Assembly: GCF_020215705.1 (NCBI RefSeq)
Contig: NZ_JAIWNB010000029.1
Coordinates: forward strand, 1-64,000
Source: Nonomuraea aurantiaca
Lineage (GTDB): Bacteria; Actinomycetota; Actinomycetes; Streptosporangiales; Streptosporangiaceae
Reading direction: 5' to 3'
Length of the DNA: 64,000 nt
Position numbers and translations under genes: made by a program. A model generated the notes under the pieces. The model was not told the origin of the DNA. It made no database searches and saw only the letters and a program-made list of their open reading frames with translations. Shown in pieces: positions 57,867-64,000 of the stretch. Every line of letters starts with the position of its first letter. Position 1 is the first letter of the stretch.

Positions 57867-57978
57867 GAAAGTTTCGTAAAACCCCCGATATTTTCTTTGC
57901 CCGGAGCATAAGTAGCCTCTCTGTAATGCGTCAATAGGCATCGTGGAGGTGATCCCGACTCAGGACCGAAAGTTTCGG
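57867..57978. promoter_or_regulatory. Two GAAAGTTTC operators between a CUT1 operon and its LacI regulator
   Basis: GAAAGTTTC occurs at 57867-57875 (context CTGAAAGTTTCGT), near the binding-protein start, and at 57968-57976 inside the longer palindrome CCGAAAGTTTCGG (57966-57978), just upstream of the LacI ATG. One site faces each divergent gene, the usual plan for a LacI-family autorepressor. A third copy lies at 12582-12590. Similar GAAA-N-TTTC elements have been described upstream of xylanase genes in streptomycetes (from memory). Confidence 0.75.
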
Positions 57979-57992
57979 TTAGACTCCGGCTC

Positions 57993-59015
57993 ATGCCAGC
58001 TAAGAGGCGGGTGACGATCGCCCTGATAGCCGAGGAGGCCGGGGTCTCGATCCCCACGGTGTCCAAGGTCATCAACGGCCGTCCCGAAGTGGCCCCGGAG
58101 ACTCGCCACCGCGTCGAACGGCTGCTGCACGAGCACGGCTACCAGCGGCGCACCAGCCAGGACGACACGCCCTCGGGCCTGGTGGACCTGGTGTTCGCCG
58201 AGATCGAGTCGCCGTGGGCGATGGAGATCGTCCGCGGGGCCGAGTCCGCGGCCCGCGAGGCGGGAGCGAGCGTCGTCATGTCGGTCCTGCACACCCACGC
58301 GGGTCCCGGAAGGGACTGGCTGGACCGGCTGGCCTCGCGGCGGACGGACGGCGTGGTCGTCGTGGCCTCCAAGCTCTCGACCGGGGTCCAGGCGCAGCTG
58401 AGCGCCCGTTCACTGCCGTTCGTGGTGGTCGATCCGGAGGGCGAGCCGGCGCCGGGCGTGGTCTCGGTGGGCGCCACCAACTGGCACGGCGGCCTGGCGG
58501 CCACCCGCCACCTCCTGGAGCTGGGCCACCGCAGGGTCGGCATGATCAGCGGGCCGGGTGACATGCTCTGCAGCCAGGCGCGCATCGACGGCTACCGGGC
58601 GGCGCTGGAGACGGCGGGCGTCGAGGTGGACCCCACGCTGATCCGCAGAGGCACCTTCCTGGTCGATTCCGGCCACGACCAGGGCCATGCCCTGCTCTCC
58701 CTGCCCGACCCGCCGACGGCGATCTTCGCGGGCAGCGACCTCATGGCTTTCGGCGTCTTCGAGGCGGCCCGCCAGCGCGGCCTGCGCGTACCCGAAGACC
58801 TGAGCGTCGTCGGCTTCGACGACCTGCCCCTGTCGAAGTCGGCCTGGCCTCCGCTCACCACGGTCCGCCAGCCGCTGCAGGAGATGGCCGCCCTGGCGAC
58901 GCGCACGGTTCTGGCGATGAAGCGCGGGGAGGCCCCGGAGAGCCGGCGGGTGGAGCTGGCCACGGATCTCATCGTCCGCGAGAGCACGGCGGCGCTGGTC
59001 GAGCCCGAGGCTTGA
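57993..59015 (+). CDS. LacI-family transcriptional regulator of the GH5/CUT1 operon
   Basis: A 340-residue repressor: helix-turn-helix TIALIAEEAGVSIPTVSKVI, hinge ETRHRVERLLHEHGYQRR, effector domain GLVDLVFAEIESPWAMEIVR, RTDGVVVVASKLS, GHRRVGMISGPGDMLCSQAR, AIFAGSDLMAFGVFEAARQR and SVVGFDDLPLSKSAWPPLTT. It is divergent from the binding-protein gene at 57844 with an operator on each side of the shared spacer. A strong hairpin terminator follows 37 bases after the stop. Confidence 0.95.
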   Translation: MPAKRRVTIALIAEEAGVSIPTVSKVINGRPEVAPETRHRVERLLHEHGYQRRTSQDDTPSGLVDLVFAEIESPWAMEIVRGAESAAREAGASVVMSVLHTHAGPGRDWLDRLASRRTDGVVVVASKLSTGVQAQLSARSLPFVVVDPEGEPAPGVVSVGATNWHGGLAATRHLLELGHRRVGMISGPGDMLCSQARIDGYRAALETAGVEVDPTLIRRGTFLVDSGHDQGHALLSLPDPPTAIFAGSDLMAFGVFEAARQRGLRVPEDLSVVGFDDLPLSKSAWPPLTTVRQPLQEMAALATRTVLAMKRGEAPESRRVELATDLIVRESTAALVEPEA

Positions 59016-59052
59016 CGAGCGACCGCATCGCGCGGATCAGGTCATACGCTTG

Positions 59053-59079
59053 GGCCGCCGCGGTTCGTCCGCGGCGGCC
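59053..59079 (+). terminator. Hairpin terminator after the LacI-family gene
   Basis: GGCCGCCGCGG (59053-59063) and CCGCGGCGGCC (59069-59079) form a perfect 11-bp stem with a TTCGT loop. It also lies just beyond the end of the convergent CbiX-like gene, so it may serve both strands. Confidence 0.8.
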
Positions 59080-59081
59080 TG

Positions 59082-59115
59082 GACAGCGTTGTCAGGTCGA
59101 CAGCGTTGTCAGGTC
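59082..59115. repeat. 17-bp exact tandem repeat at a gene end
   Basis: GACAGCGTTGTCAGGTC is present at 59082-59098 and again at 59099-59115. The second copy contains the stop codon (59109-59111) of the minus-strand CbiX-like gene. The repeat unit is not a multiple of three and lies mostly outside the coding region. Confidence 0.85.
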
Positions 59116-59876
59116 GCGAGCTGGCTTCCGTAAGCCCGCGCGACGAGCTCGGCTATCGCGCTGTGCGCGCCGAGCGGCTCGGAGTGACCCGCGCGGACCG
59201 CCGCGGCGGCCTGCTCGACCACCTCCGCCGGAGCCTCGTGACCGATCAGGCACGGGGCGATGGCCAGGCGCGTCGCGCCGGCGGCCCGCAGCCGTTCGGC
59301 CGCCACCGGCACGCCAGGATCGCTGTCGAGAGAGGCGGCGACCACGGGGAGCGTGAGCCGCGAGGCGAGCAGCACCGCGGTCGCCTGGACGGCGTGCACG
59401 GCCCGCTCCCCGCCGACCGTGCCGAGGATGATGGCGTCGACGGGGCTGGAGACGTTCAGCAGCCGGACCCGGTCGGCCCTGGCCAGGCCGCGCTCGGCCA
59501 GCCTGATGTGCAGCGCCTCGGCCAGCAGCGGGTGCGGGCCGAGAGCCTCCGTCACGACCGCGTGCGACCCGGCCGCCGCGACGGCCTTGCCGATCTCGGC
59601 GAGGACGATCGGATCGTCCCAGGTCAGCAGGGGCACCACGATCGACTCGCGCCCCGAGGGGAGCGAGTCGGCAAGATCTGTAACGCTGGTGAGGCGTACC
59701 TCGATCTGCGGGTTGTCGACGCGTACCACGGCCGCGATCTCCGCTGCCACGCCCGAGGTGCTGCCCGGCACCGCGAGGACGAGGACAGGGGCGTCCGGCG
59801 GCAGGGACGTGGGCACGGGACGGCGGTGTCGACCGCCTCCCGGCCGGGGGGAACGTTCACGTACAGGCAGGCTCAC
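59109..59876 (-). CDS. Sirohydrochlorin chelatase-like (CbiX) protein with a degenerate active site
   Basis: A 255-residue protein with two similar halves, as in two-domain CbiX/SirB chelatases: PVLVLAVPGSTSGVAAEIAA, VPLLTWDDPIVLAEIGKAVA, TEALGPHPLLAEALHIRLAE; then AVHAVQATAVLLASRL and LAIAPCLIGHEAPAEVVEQA. The usual first metal-binding motif (AHGSR) is replaced by AVPGSTS, losing the histidine; the second-site GPHPLLAEAL histidines remain. It may bind a tetrapyrrole or metal without classical chelatase activity. GTG start at 59876 with a weak ribosome site, so a later start is possible. The upstream region holds a CRP-like palindrome. Confidence 0.75.
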   Translation of the reverse strand: MSLPVRERSPRPGGGRHRRPVPTSLPPDAPVLVLAVPGSTSGVAAEIAAVVRVDNPQIEVRLTSVTDLADSLPSGRESIVVPLLTWDDPIVLAEIGKAVAAAGSHAVVTEALGPHPLLAEALHIRLAERGLARADRVRLLNVSSPVDAIILGTVGGERAVHAVQATAVLLASRLTLPVVAASLDSDPGVPVAAERLRAAGATRLAIAPCLIGHEAPAEVVEQAAAAVRAGHSEPLGAHSAIAELVARAYGSQLAT

Positions 59877-59949
59877 AGGCGCGCAGTTTATGCCTATAAA
59901 GGGACCTGTGTTCTGCGAAATGGCCGCGATTCAATCACAACGCCGGCCG

Positions 59950-59965
59950 TGTGACCGAGATCACA
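59950..59965. promoter_or_regulatory. CRP/GlxR-type binding site
   Basis: TGTGACCGAGATCACA is a perfect TGTGA-N6-TCACA palindrome, the consensus of cAMP-receptor-protein family regulators (Crp in streptomycetes, GlxR in corynebacteria). It lies between the CbiX-like gene (-) and the MFS gene (+), 109 bases before the MFS start. Confidence 0.7.
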
Positions 59966-60073
59966 TCGTGATAGCCACAAATCTTGACTTATCTGGATAA
60001 AGCGGCAAACTCAACAGCAACTAGAAACGCGTTCTAGAGCGACAGTCACGCACCGTCCCCCGAAGGACTGGGA

Positions 60074-61375
60074 ATGAAGCCGTTCTATGTCCGCGAGTTG
60101 AGCGTGTACCCCGTCGGCCGCCGACGGGTCTGGCTCCTGGCGATAGCCGTGCTGGCGAGTCTGGTGGCCAATTTCGAGACGACGATCGCCACCATCCTGC
60201 CCTTGCTGCTGGACGACCTGAAGATGTCCCTGACGGTCTACGGGCAGATCGCGGCCGTCTCGGTGCTGGTGGGCGGATTGTCGGCCGGGTTCGGCGGCAT
60301 CCTGTCCGACCGGTGGGGCCGGGTCACGATCCTGGTGCCCACGCTGACCGTCACCGCGGCCTGCAACTTCCTGCTGGCCACCGTGGACTCGGTCGGCGAG
60401 CTGTTCGCGGTCCGCTGCCTGATGCTGTTCATCGAGGGCGCGGGCATCACGATCACCGCCTCGCTCGTCCGCGACTTCTCGCCGCGCCTGGGCCGCGCGC
60501 AGGCGTTCGCGTTCTGGACCTGGGGGCCGGTCGGCGCCTCCTTCCTCGCCTCGTTCATCGCCGGCTTCACGCTGCCGATGTTCGGCAACGCCTGGCAGTC
60601 GCAGGCGATCATCATGGGCGTCGTCTCGCTGATCCTGTGCGGGGTCATCATCTGGCAGATCGCCGAGCCGTCGGCGGCCCTGCGAGCCCAGGTGATGCGG
60701 TACGAGGAGGCGGTGGCCACCGAGGAGAAGATCGATCCGGGCAAGGTGAAGGAGCTGCTCCGGCACCGCCACCTCTGGGCCCACGTGCTCGGCAACACCG
60801 GCTGGCAGGTGCTCTACTGGACTTTCGCGATCTTCGGCCAGACGATCCTGGCCAGCACCGCGTTCCGGATGGAGCCCGCCGAGGCCAACCGCGTCGTCGC
60901 CCTGGGCATCCTGCTCAACGCGCTGGCCGTCATCGTGGTCGGCCGCATCTCCGACCGGCTGCAACTGCGCAAGCCGTTCACGGCCGTGGGCATCGTGCTG
61001 ACGATCGCGACGCTCGCCTACTTCATCAGCCTCATCGGCACGGGCGCCACGGCCGGCACGGTCACTCTGGTCTACGCGATCCTGTTCCTGGTCCTGGGCG
61101 TCGCCTACGTCCCCTGGATGGCGAACTTCTCCGAGGACGCCGAGGACGTCGACCCCCGGCTCCAGGGCGCGGCGCTGGGCCTGTGGGGCATGGTCGTCCG
61201 GGTCATGATCGTGGCGCTGCTGGTGATCTCGCCGATGGTGGTGGCGGCCAGCGGATGGGGGACCTGGCTGTGGGTGGCGCTGGCCGGCCAGGTGGTCTTC
61301 CTGCTCTCGATCGCCGCCTTCAAGGGCTCCTGGCGCCGCCCCCGCGCCGGCGAGTCACCGAAGGTCCCGGCCTGA
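60074..61375 (+). CDS. Major facilitator superfamily transporter
   Basis: A 433-residue, twelve-span carrier. The loop 2-3 motif GGILSDRWGRVTILVPTLTV, AVRCLMLFIEGAGITITASL, FAFWTWGPVGASFLASFIAG and, in the second half, GRISDRLQLRKPF are MFS hallmarks. The central loop (VMRYEEAVATEEKIDPGKVK) is charged. An acidic ANFSEDAEDVDPRLQGAALG before the last spans is as in carriers of small organic acids or aromatic compounds. No neighbouring enzyme suggests a substrate. It is probably activated or repressed by a CRP-type protein. Confidence 0.88.
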   Translation: MKPFYVRELSVYPVGRRRVWLLAIAVLASLVANFETTIATILPLLLDDLKMSLTVYGQIAAVSVLVGGLSAGFGGILSDRWGRVTILVPTLTVTAACNFLLATVDSVGELFAVRCLMLFIEGAGITITASLVRDFSPRLGRAQAFAFWTWGPVGASFLASFIAGFTLPMFGNAWQSQAIIMGVVSLILCGVIIWQIAEPSAALRAQVMRYEEAVATEEKIDPGKVKELLRHRHLWAHVLGNTGWQVLYWTFAIFGQTILASTAFRMEPAEANRVVALGILLNALAVIVVGRISDRLQLRKPFTAVGIVLTIATLAYFISLIGTGATAGTVTLVYAILFLVLGVAYVPWMANFSEDAEDVDPRLQGAALGLWGMVVRVMIVALLVISPMVVAASGWGTWLWVALAGQVVFLLSIAAFKGSWRRPRAGESPKVPA

Positions 61376-61459
61376 CACCGCCGGCCACAGGTACGGCAGC
61401 AGGATCGTGCCCGGCGCCAGAACGAGCCGCCCGGCCACGGCGGCCCGGGCCGGGATCAC

Positions 61460-62422
61460 TCAGCGGGCCGGAACCACGATGGACTGCGGGTTCCCCGGGG
61501 CGTAGACGGTGATGCCCTGGGGGAGTGACTTGAGCTTGTCGATCTCGGCGCAGGCCGGGCACTTGTCGTAGCCCTCCTGGCGGGCCTGGTTCGCGGCCGA
61601 CTCGGCCTTGGCCTGGGCCACCCGGGCCTGGGCCTCGGAGACCGCGGCGTTGGCGGCCAGCGATCTGTCCACGGCCTGCTGCACCTCGGCCGGCAGCGTC
61701 ACCTTGGCCAGGGTGAACCGCAGGCCGGTGAAGAACTCGCCGCCCAGCGCCTCGGGCAGGTCCCGGGCCAGGGTGGCGTTGACGGCGTTCTGGACCCTGG
61801 TGATGTTCGTGTTGCTGTCCTGGGCCTTGGTGCCGCCGCCCTGGTCCTTGAGCGCGGTGTTCGCCAGCAGCGAGCACGAGGGGACGAGCTCGGCGCAGCG
61901 CAGGTTGCCCAGCTGCCCGCGCAGCGCGTTGTCCACCACGGGCCGGACGGCCTGGCCGAAGAACGCCGTCCAGCCGTCGTCGCCGTCCCACGCGGCCAGC
62001 GACTCGTCGTTCTGGGCGCGGTACGTGCGCGTGCCGTACTTGTCGTCGAACCTCTTCAGCGCGTCGTGGTCGAGGTTGAGCGTGAAGTACAGGGTCCCCT
62101 CGATGCCCAGGTTCACGCCGTCGCTGCTCGGCACCGTCACGACGTCCACGCCGAGCATGGTGGCGCGCTTGGCGTCGGCGGTGATCGTGTAGAAGCGCTG
62201 CTGCGCGGGGTAGGCGTGGACGGAGGACCACATGCCCGTCCAGGTCAGGCCGGAGCCCGGGTCGATGACCTGGCGTACCTGGTTGTCGTCGAACCAGCCG
62301 CCGTCGCGGACGACGGCGACCTGGCCGCCTTCGGTGCTCTCCAGACCGCCGACCGCCCCGATGGCGGTGGGGATCGCGAGCAGCGCGGCGAGGACCAGGA
62401 TGACCGACAGGGTGATGCGCAC
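61460..62422 (-). CDS. SPFH/prohibitin-domain membrane protein
   Basis: A 320-residue protein with one N-terminal membrane span (VRITLSVILVLAALLAIPTA). An SPFH-like beta/alpha domain follows: EGGQVAVVRDGGWFDDNQVR, AYPAQQRFYTITADAKRATM, VTVPSSDGVNLGIEGTLYFT and VNATLARDLPEALGGEFFTG. A coiled-coil helix (DRSLAANAAVSEAQARVAQA) ends with a CPAC pair. GTG start at 62422 with GGAGG 6 bases before. Such proteins form ring scaffolds in the membrane; the two nearby cysteines in YDKCPACAEI are typical of the actinobacterial version. Confidence 0.85.
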   Translation of the reverse strand: MRITLSVILVLAALLAIPTAIGAVGGLESTEGGQVAVVRDGGWFDDNQVRQVIDPGSGLTWTGMWSSVHAYPAQQRFYTITADAKRATMLGVDVVTVPSSDGVNLGIEGTLYFTLNLDHDALKRFDDKYGTRTYRAQNDESLAAWDGDDGWTAFFGQAVRPVVDNALRGQLGNLRCAELVPSCSLLANTALKDQGGGTKAQDSNTNITRVQNAVNATLARDLPEALGGEFFTGLRFTLAKVTLPAEVQQAVDRSLAANAAVSEAQARVAQAKAESAANQARQEGYDKCPACAEIDKLKSLPQGITVYAPGNPQSIVVPAR

Positions 62423-62531
62423 GGAGACCTCCCGCGCGGGCGGCGGTGGCAGCCGCCGCCCGCGCATTTCGCGGCGGACTTGCGGAGGTACGGCCGATCA
62501 CGTGGACGGTGCCCGGCCGAAGGCAGAGCGC

Positions 62532-63851
62532 TCAGGCTCGTTGCGGGACGTCCCCGGGGTCGGCGCCGGGGCTGGCGGCGATGTCCCGGTCGCGGGTCTC
62601 CGGCGCGATGGCCAGGCCGACGGCCGTGACGGCCAGCGCGGCCACCACGTAGAGGGAGACCGCCGTCGTGGTGCCGTACGCGGCGAACAGCTTCAGCGCG
62701 ATGATCGGGGCCAGCGCGCCCCCGACGATCCCGGCGACCTGGTATCCCATGGACGCGCCGCTGTAGCGGAGCCTGGTGCTGAACAGCTCGGCGATGAAGG
62801 CGGCCTGTGGTCCGTACATCGCCGCGTGGGTGACGAGCGCGACGATCGCGGCCAGGGCGATCAGCGGGAACGACTTGGTGTCGAGCAGCGGGAAGAAGAC
62901 GAACACCCAGACCGCGGCGCCGAGCACGCCCGCGAAGTAGACGGGCCGCCTGCCGATCCGGTCCGACAGCGCGCCGAACAGCGGGATCAGCGCCAGTTGC
63001 AGCGCGGAGCCGATCAGCACCGCGTTCAGCCCCACCGAGCGCTCCAGCTTCAGCGGGCCGGTGAGGTAGACCAGGATGTAGGCGGTGAAGGTGTAGAAGG
63101 CCACGTCCACGCCGATGCGCGCGGTGAACGCCGACAGCAGCGCGCGCGGGTGCGTACGCAGCACCTCCAGCAGCGGCATCTTCGCCTTGGCGCCCTGCTG
63201 GGCCAGCTCCGTGAACAGCGGCGACTCCGTGACCTTCAGCCGGACCCAGAGCCCGACGAGCACCAGCACGCCCGACAGCAGGAACGGCACCCGCCAGCCC
63301 CACGACAGGAACGCCGCGTCCGACAGCGTGAACGACAGGATCGCCAGCGTCCCGGTGGCCAGCACGTATCCGGCGGGCACGCCCACCTGCGGCCAGCTGG
63401 CGTTGAAGCCGCGACGGCGGTCGTCGCCGTGCTCCAGCGACATGATGACCGCGCCGCCCCACTCGCCGCCCAGGCCCAGCCCCTGTATGAACCTGAGCGT
63501 GGCCAGCAGGACCGGCGCGAGCGCGCCGACGCTCTCATAGCCGGGCAGCACGCCGATGAGGAACGTCGAGACGCCCATCACCAGCAGCGTCACGACCAGC
63601 ACGGTCTTGCGGCCCGCCCGGTCGCCGAAATGGCCGAACACGATCCCGCCGAGCGGCCTGGCCACGAACGCGACGGCGTTGGTCGTCAGGGCCAGCAGGG
63701 TCGCGTTGAGCGGGTCGAAGGTGGGAAAGAACAGCTTGCCGAAGACCAGCGTCGCCGCGGTGGTGTAGAGGAAGAAGTCGTACCACTCCAGAGAGGTGCC
63801 GATCAGGCTGGCGAGGATCACCCGCCGGGTCTGCCGCGTGGAGCCTGTCAT
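62532..63851 (-). CDS. MHS-family MFS transporter (metabolite:H+ symporter)
   Basis: A 439-residue, twelve-span carrier of the ShiA/ProP type. Diagnostic segments: ASLIGTSLEWYDFFLYTTAA, FVARPLGGIVFGHFGDRAGR, KTVLVVTLLVMGVSTFLIGV, RFIQGLGLGGEWGGAVIMSL and ALSDRIGRRPVYFAG. GAAGGAG precedes the ATG at 63851 (MTGSTRQTRR); the longer frame adds only a non-conserved leader. MHS carriers import shikimate, alpha-ketoglutarate, citrate or osmolytes with protons. It is divergent from a probable GntR-family gene that may regulate it. Confidence 0.92.
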   Translation of the reverse strand: MTGSTRQTRRVILASLIGTSLEWYDFFLYTTAATLVFGKLFFPTFDPLNATLLALTTNAVAFVARPLGGIVFGHFGDRAGRKTVLVVTLLVMGVSTFLIGVLPGYESVGALAPVLLATLRFIQGLGLGGEWGGAVIMSLEHGDDRRRGFNASWPQVGVPAGYVLATGTLAILSFTLSDAAFLSWGWRVPFLLSGVLVLVGLWVRLKVTESPLFTELAQQGAKAKMPLLEVLRTHPRALLSAFTARIGVDVAFYTFTAYILVYLTGPLKLERSVGLNAVLIGSALQLALIPLFGALSDRIGRRPVYFAGVLGAAVWVFVFFPLLDTKSFPLIALAAIVALVTHAAMYGPQAAFIAELFSTRLRYSGASMGYQVAGIVGGALAPIIALKLFAAYGTTTAVSLYVVAALAVTAVGLAIAPETRDRDIAASPGADPGDVPQRA

Positions 63852-63918
63852 CGTCGCTCCTTCGATCAGGGGGCTCTTATCAACATAAGGATCGTTGAAC
63901 AATTCGACAAGAGTTTTG

Positions 63919-64000
63919 TTGGATGATTCCCTGTTGTCTGTGGACGACGCGGCGGACAGCCCTCTTGCGGATCTCGAACATGACCGGTCCAGGCTGGGCC
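63919..64000 (+). CDS. Start of a possible GntR-family regulator (cut by the window end)
   Basis: From a TTG at 63919 the frame reads MDDSLLSVDDAADSPLADLE, then HDRSRLG up to the last base. The RSRLG ending resembles the lead-in to the winged helix of FadR-like GntR regulators (typically ...RLGRAS/TA..RVAD). It is divergent from the MHS transporter gene with a 67-base spacer that contains GTTGAA-CAA-TTCGAC, a near-palindrome. Only 27 codons are visible, so both the start and the family are tentative. Confidence 0.4.
   Translation, partial: MDDSLLSVDDAADSPLADLEHDRSRLG

Noticed and set aside
1..64000. CRISPR arrays, rRNA, tRNA, insertion sequences or phage integrase genes
   Set aside because: I read through the window on both strands and found no repeat-spacer array, RNA-gene signature, transposase or integrase; only an Rpn-like fossil hints at mobile DNA.

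Overview
The window is very GC-rich, with GTG starts, four-base ATGA/GTGA gene overlaps, secreted proteins carrying ricin-type lectin tails, a deazaflavin (F420-type) oxidoreductase, and a divergent glgC/GT4 glycogen pair. Together these point to a filamentous actinobacterium. The mix of ThuA-PQQ-lectin enzymes, FIMAH remnants and sugar ABC operons reminds me most of Streptosporangiaceae such as Nonomuraea; that placement is inference.

Layout. (1) 1-6744: the tail of a secreted lectin-bearing protein, then a seven-gene minus-strand operon that matches the 'ebo' family of metabolite clusters: inositol-phosphate synthase, UbiA-type prenyltransferase, TIM barrel, EboA, TatD-like hydrolase, EboE and an alkaline-phosphatase-family enzyme. 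(2) 7083-12538: a divergent ribose-type (CUT2) sugar ABC transporter plus a ketose-3-epimerase-like protein. A palindrome shared by the two divergent promoters suggests common control with the ebo operon. (3) 12937-18190: a 1158-residue secreted ThuA/PQQ-dehydrogenase/PKD/lectin protein, a broken lipoprotein gene and a secreted GH43-like enzyme. (4) 18191-21146: gene debris and small genes (CsbD and others). (5) 21244-24242: a reductase and an ABC exporter. (6) 24282-28483: a scar zone with a truncated sugar-kinase-like gene, a frameshifted rfbB fragment and a collapsed type I polyketide synthase (KS-AT joined to the end of a thioesterase). Beside it lie an intact P450 and its fused ferredoxin-reductase (28489-31370).

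(7) 31482-45345: mostly single genes: a membrane protein, a YezG/SMI1-like fusion, a DeoR regulator divergent from a DUF5107 protein, an Rpn-like fossil, glgC/GT4, a PH-domain protein, an Nramp-like carrier, OsmC and an F420-type oxidoreductase. (8) 45490-52812: a LacI-controlled carbohydrate operon (binding protein, two permeases, a glucoamylase/GH144-like enzyme, a GH39-like enzyme). (9) 53420-59015: a second LacI-controlled locus (binding protein, two permeases, GH5), divergent from its regulator, with GAAAGTTTC operators. (10) 59109-64000: a degenerate CbiX-like protein, two MFS carriers, an SPFH protein and a possible GntR start.

Taken together, the window is an accessory, saprophytic-lifestyle region: three sugar-uptake systems with matching secreted or cytosolic glycosidases, one unusual cyclitol/prenyl metabolite operon, and a decayed polyketide cluster.
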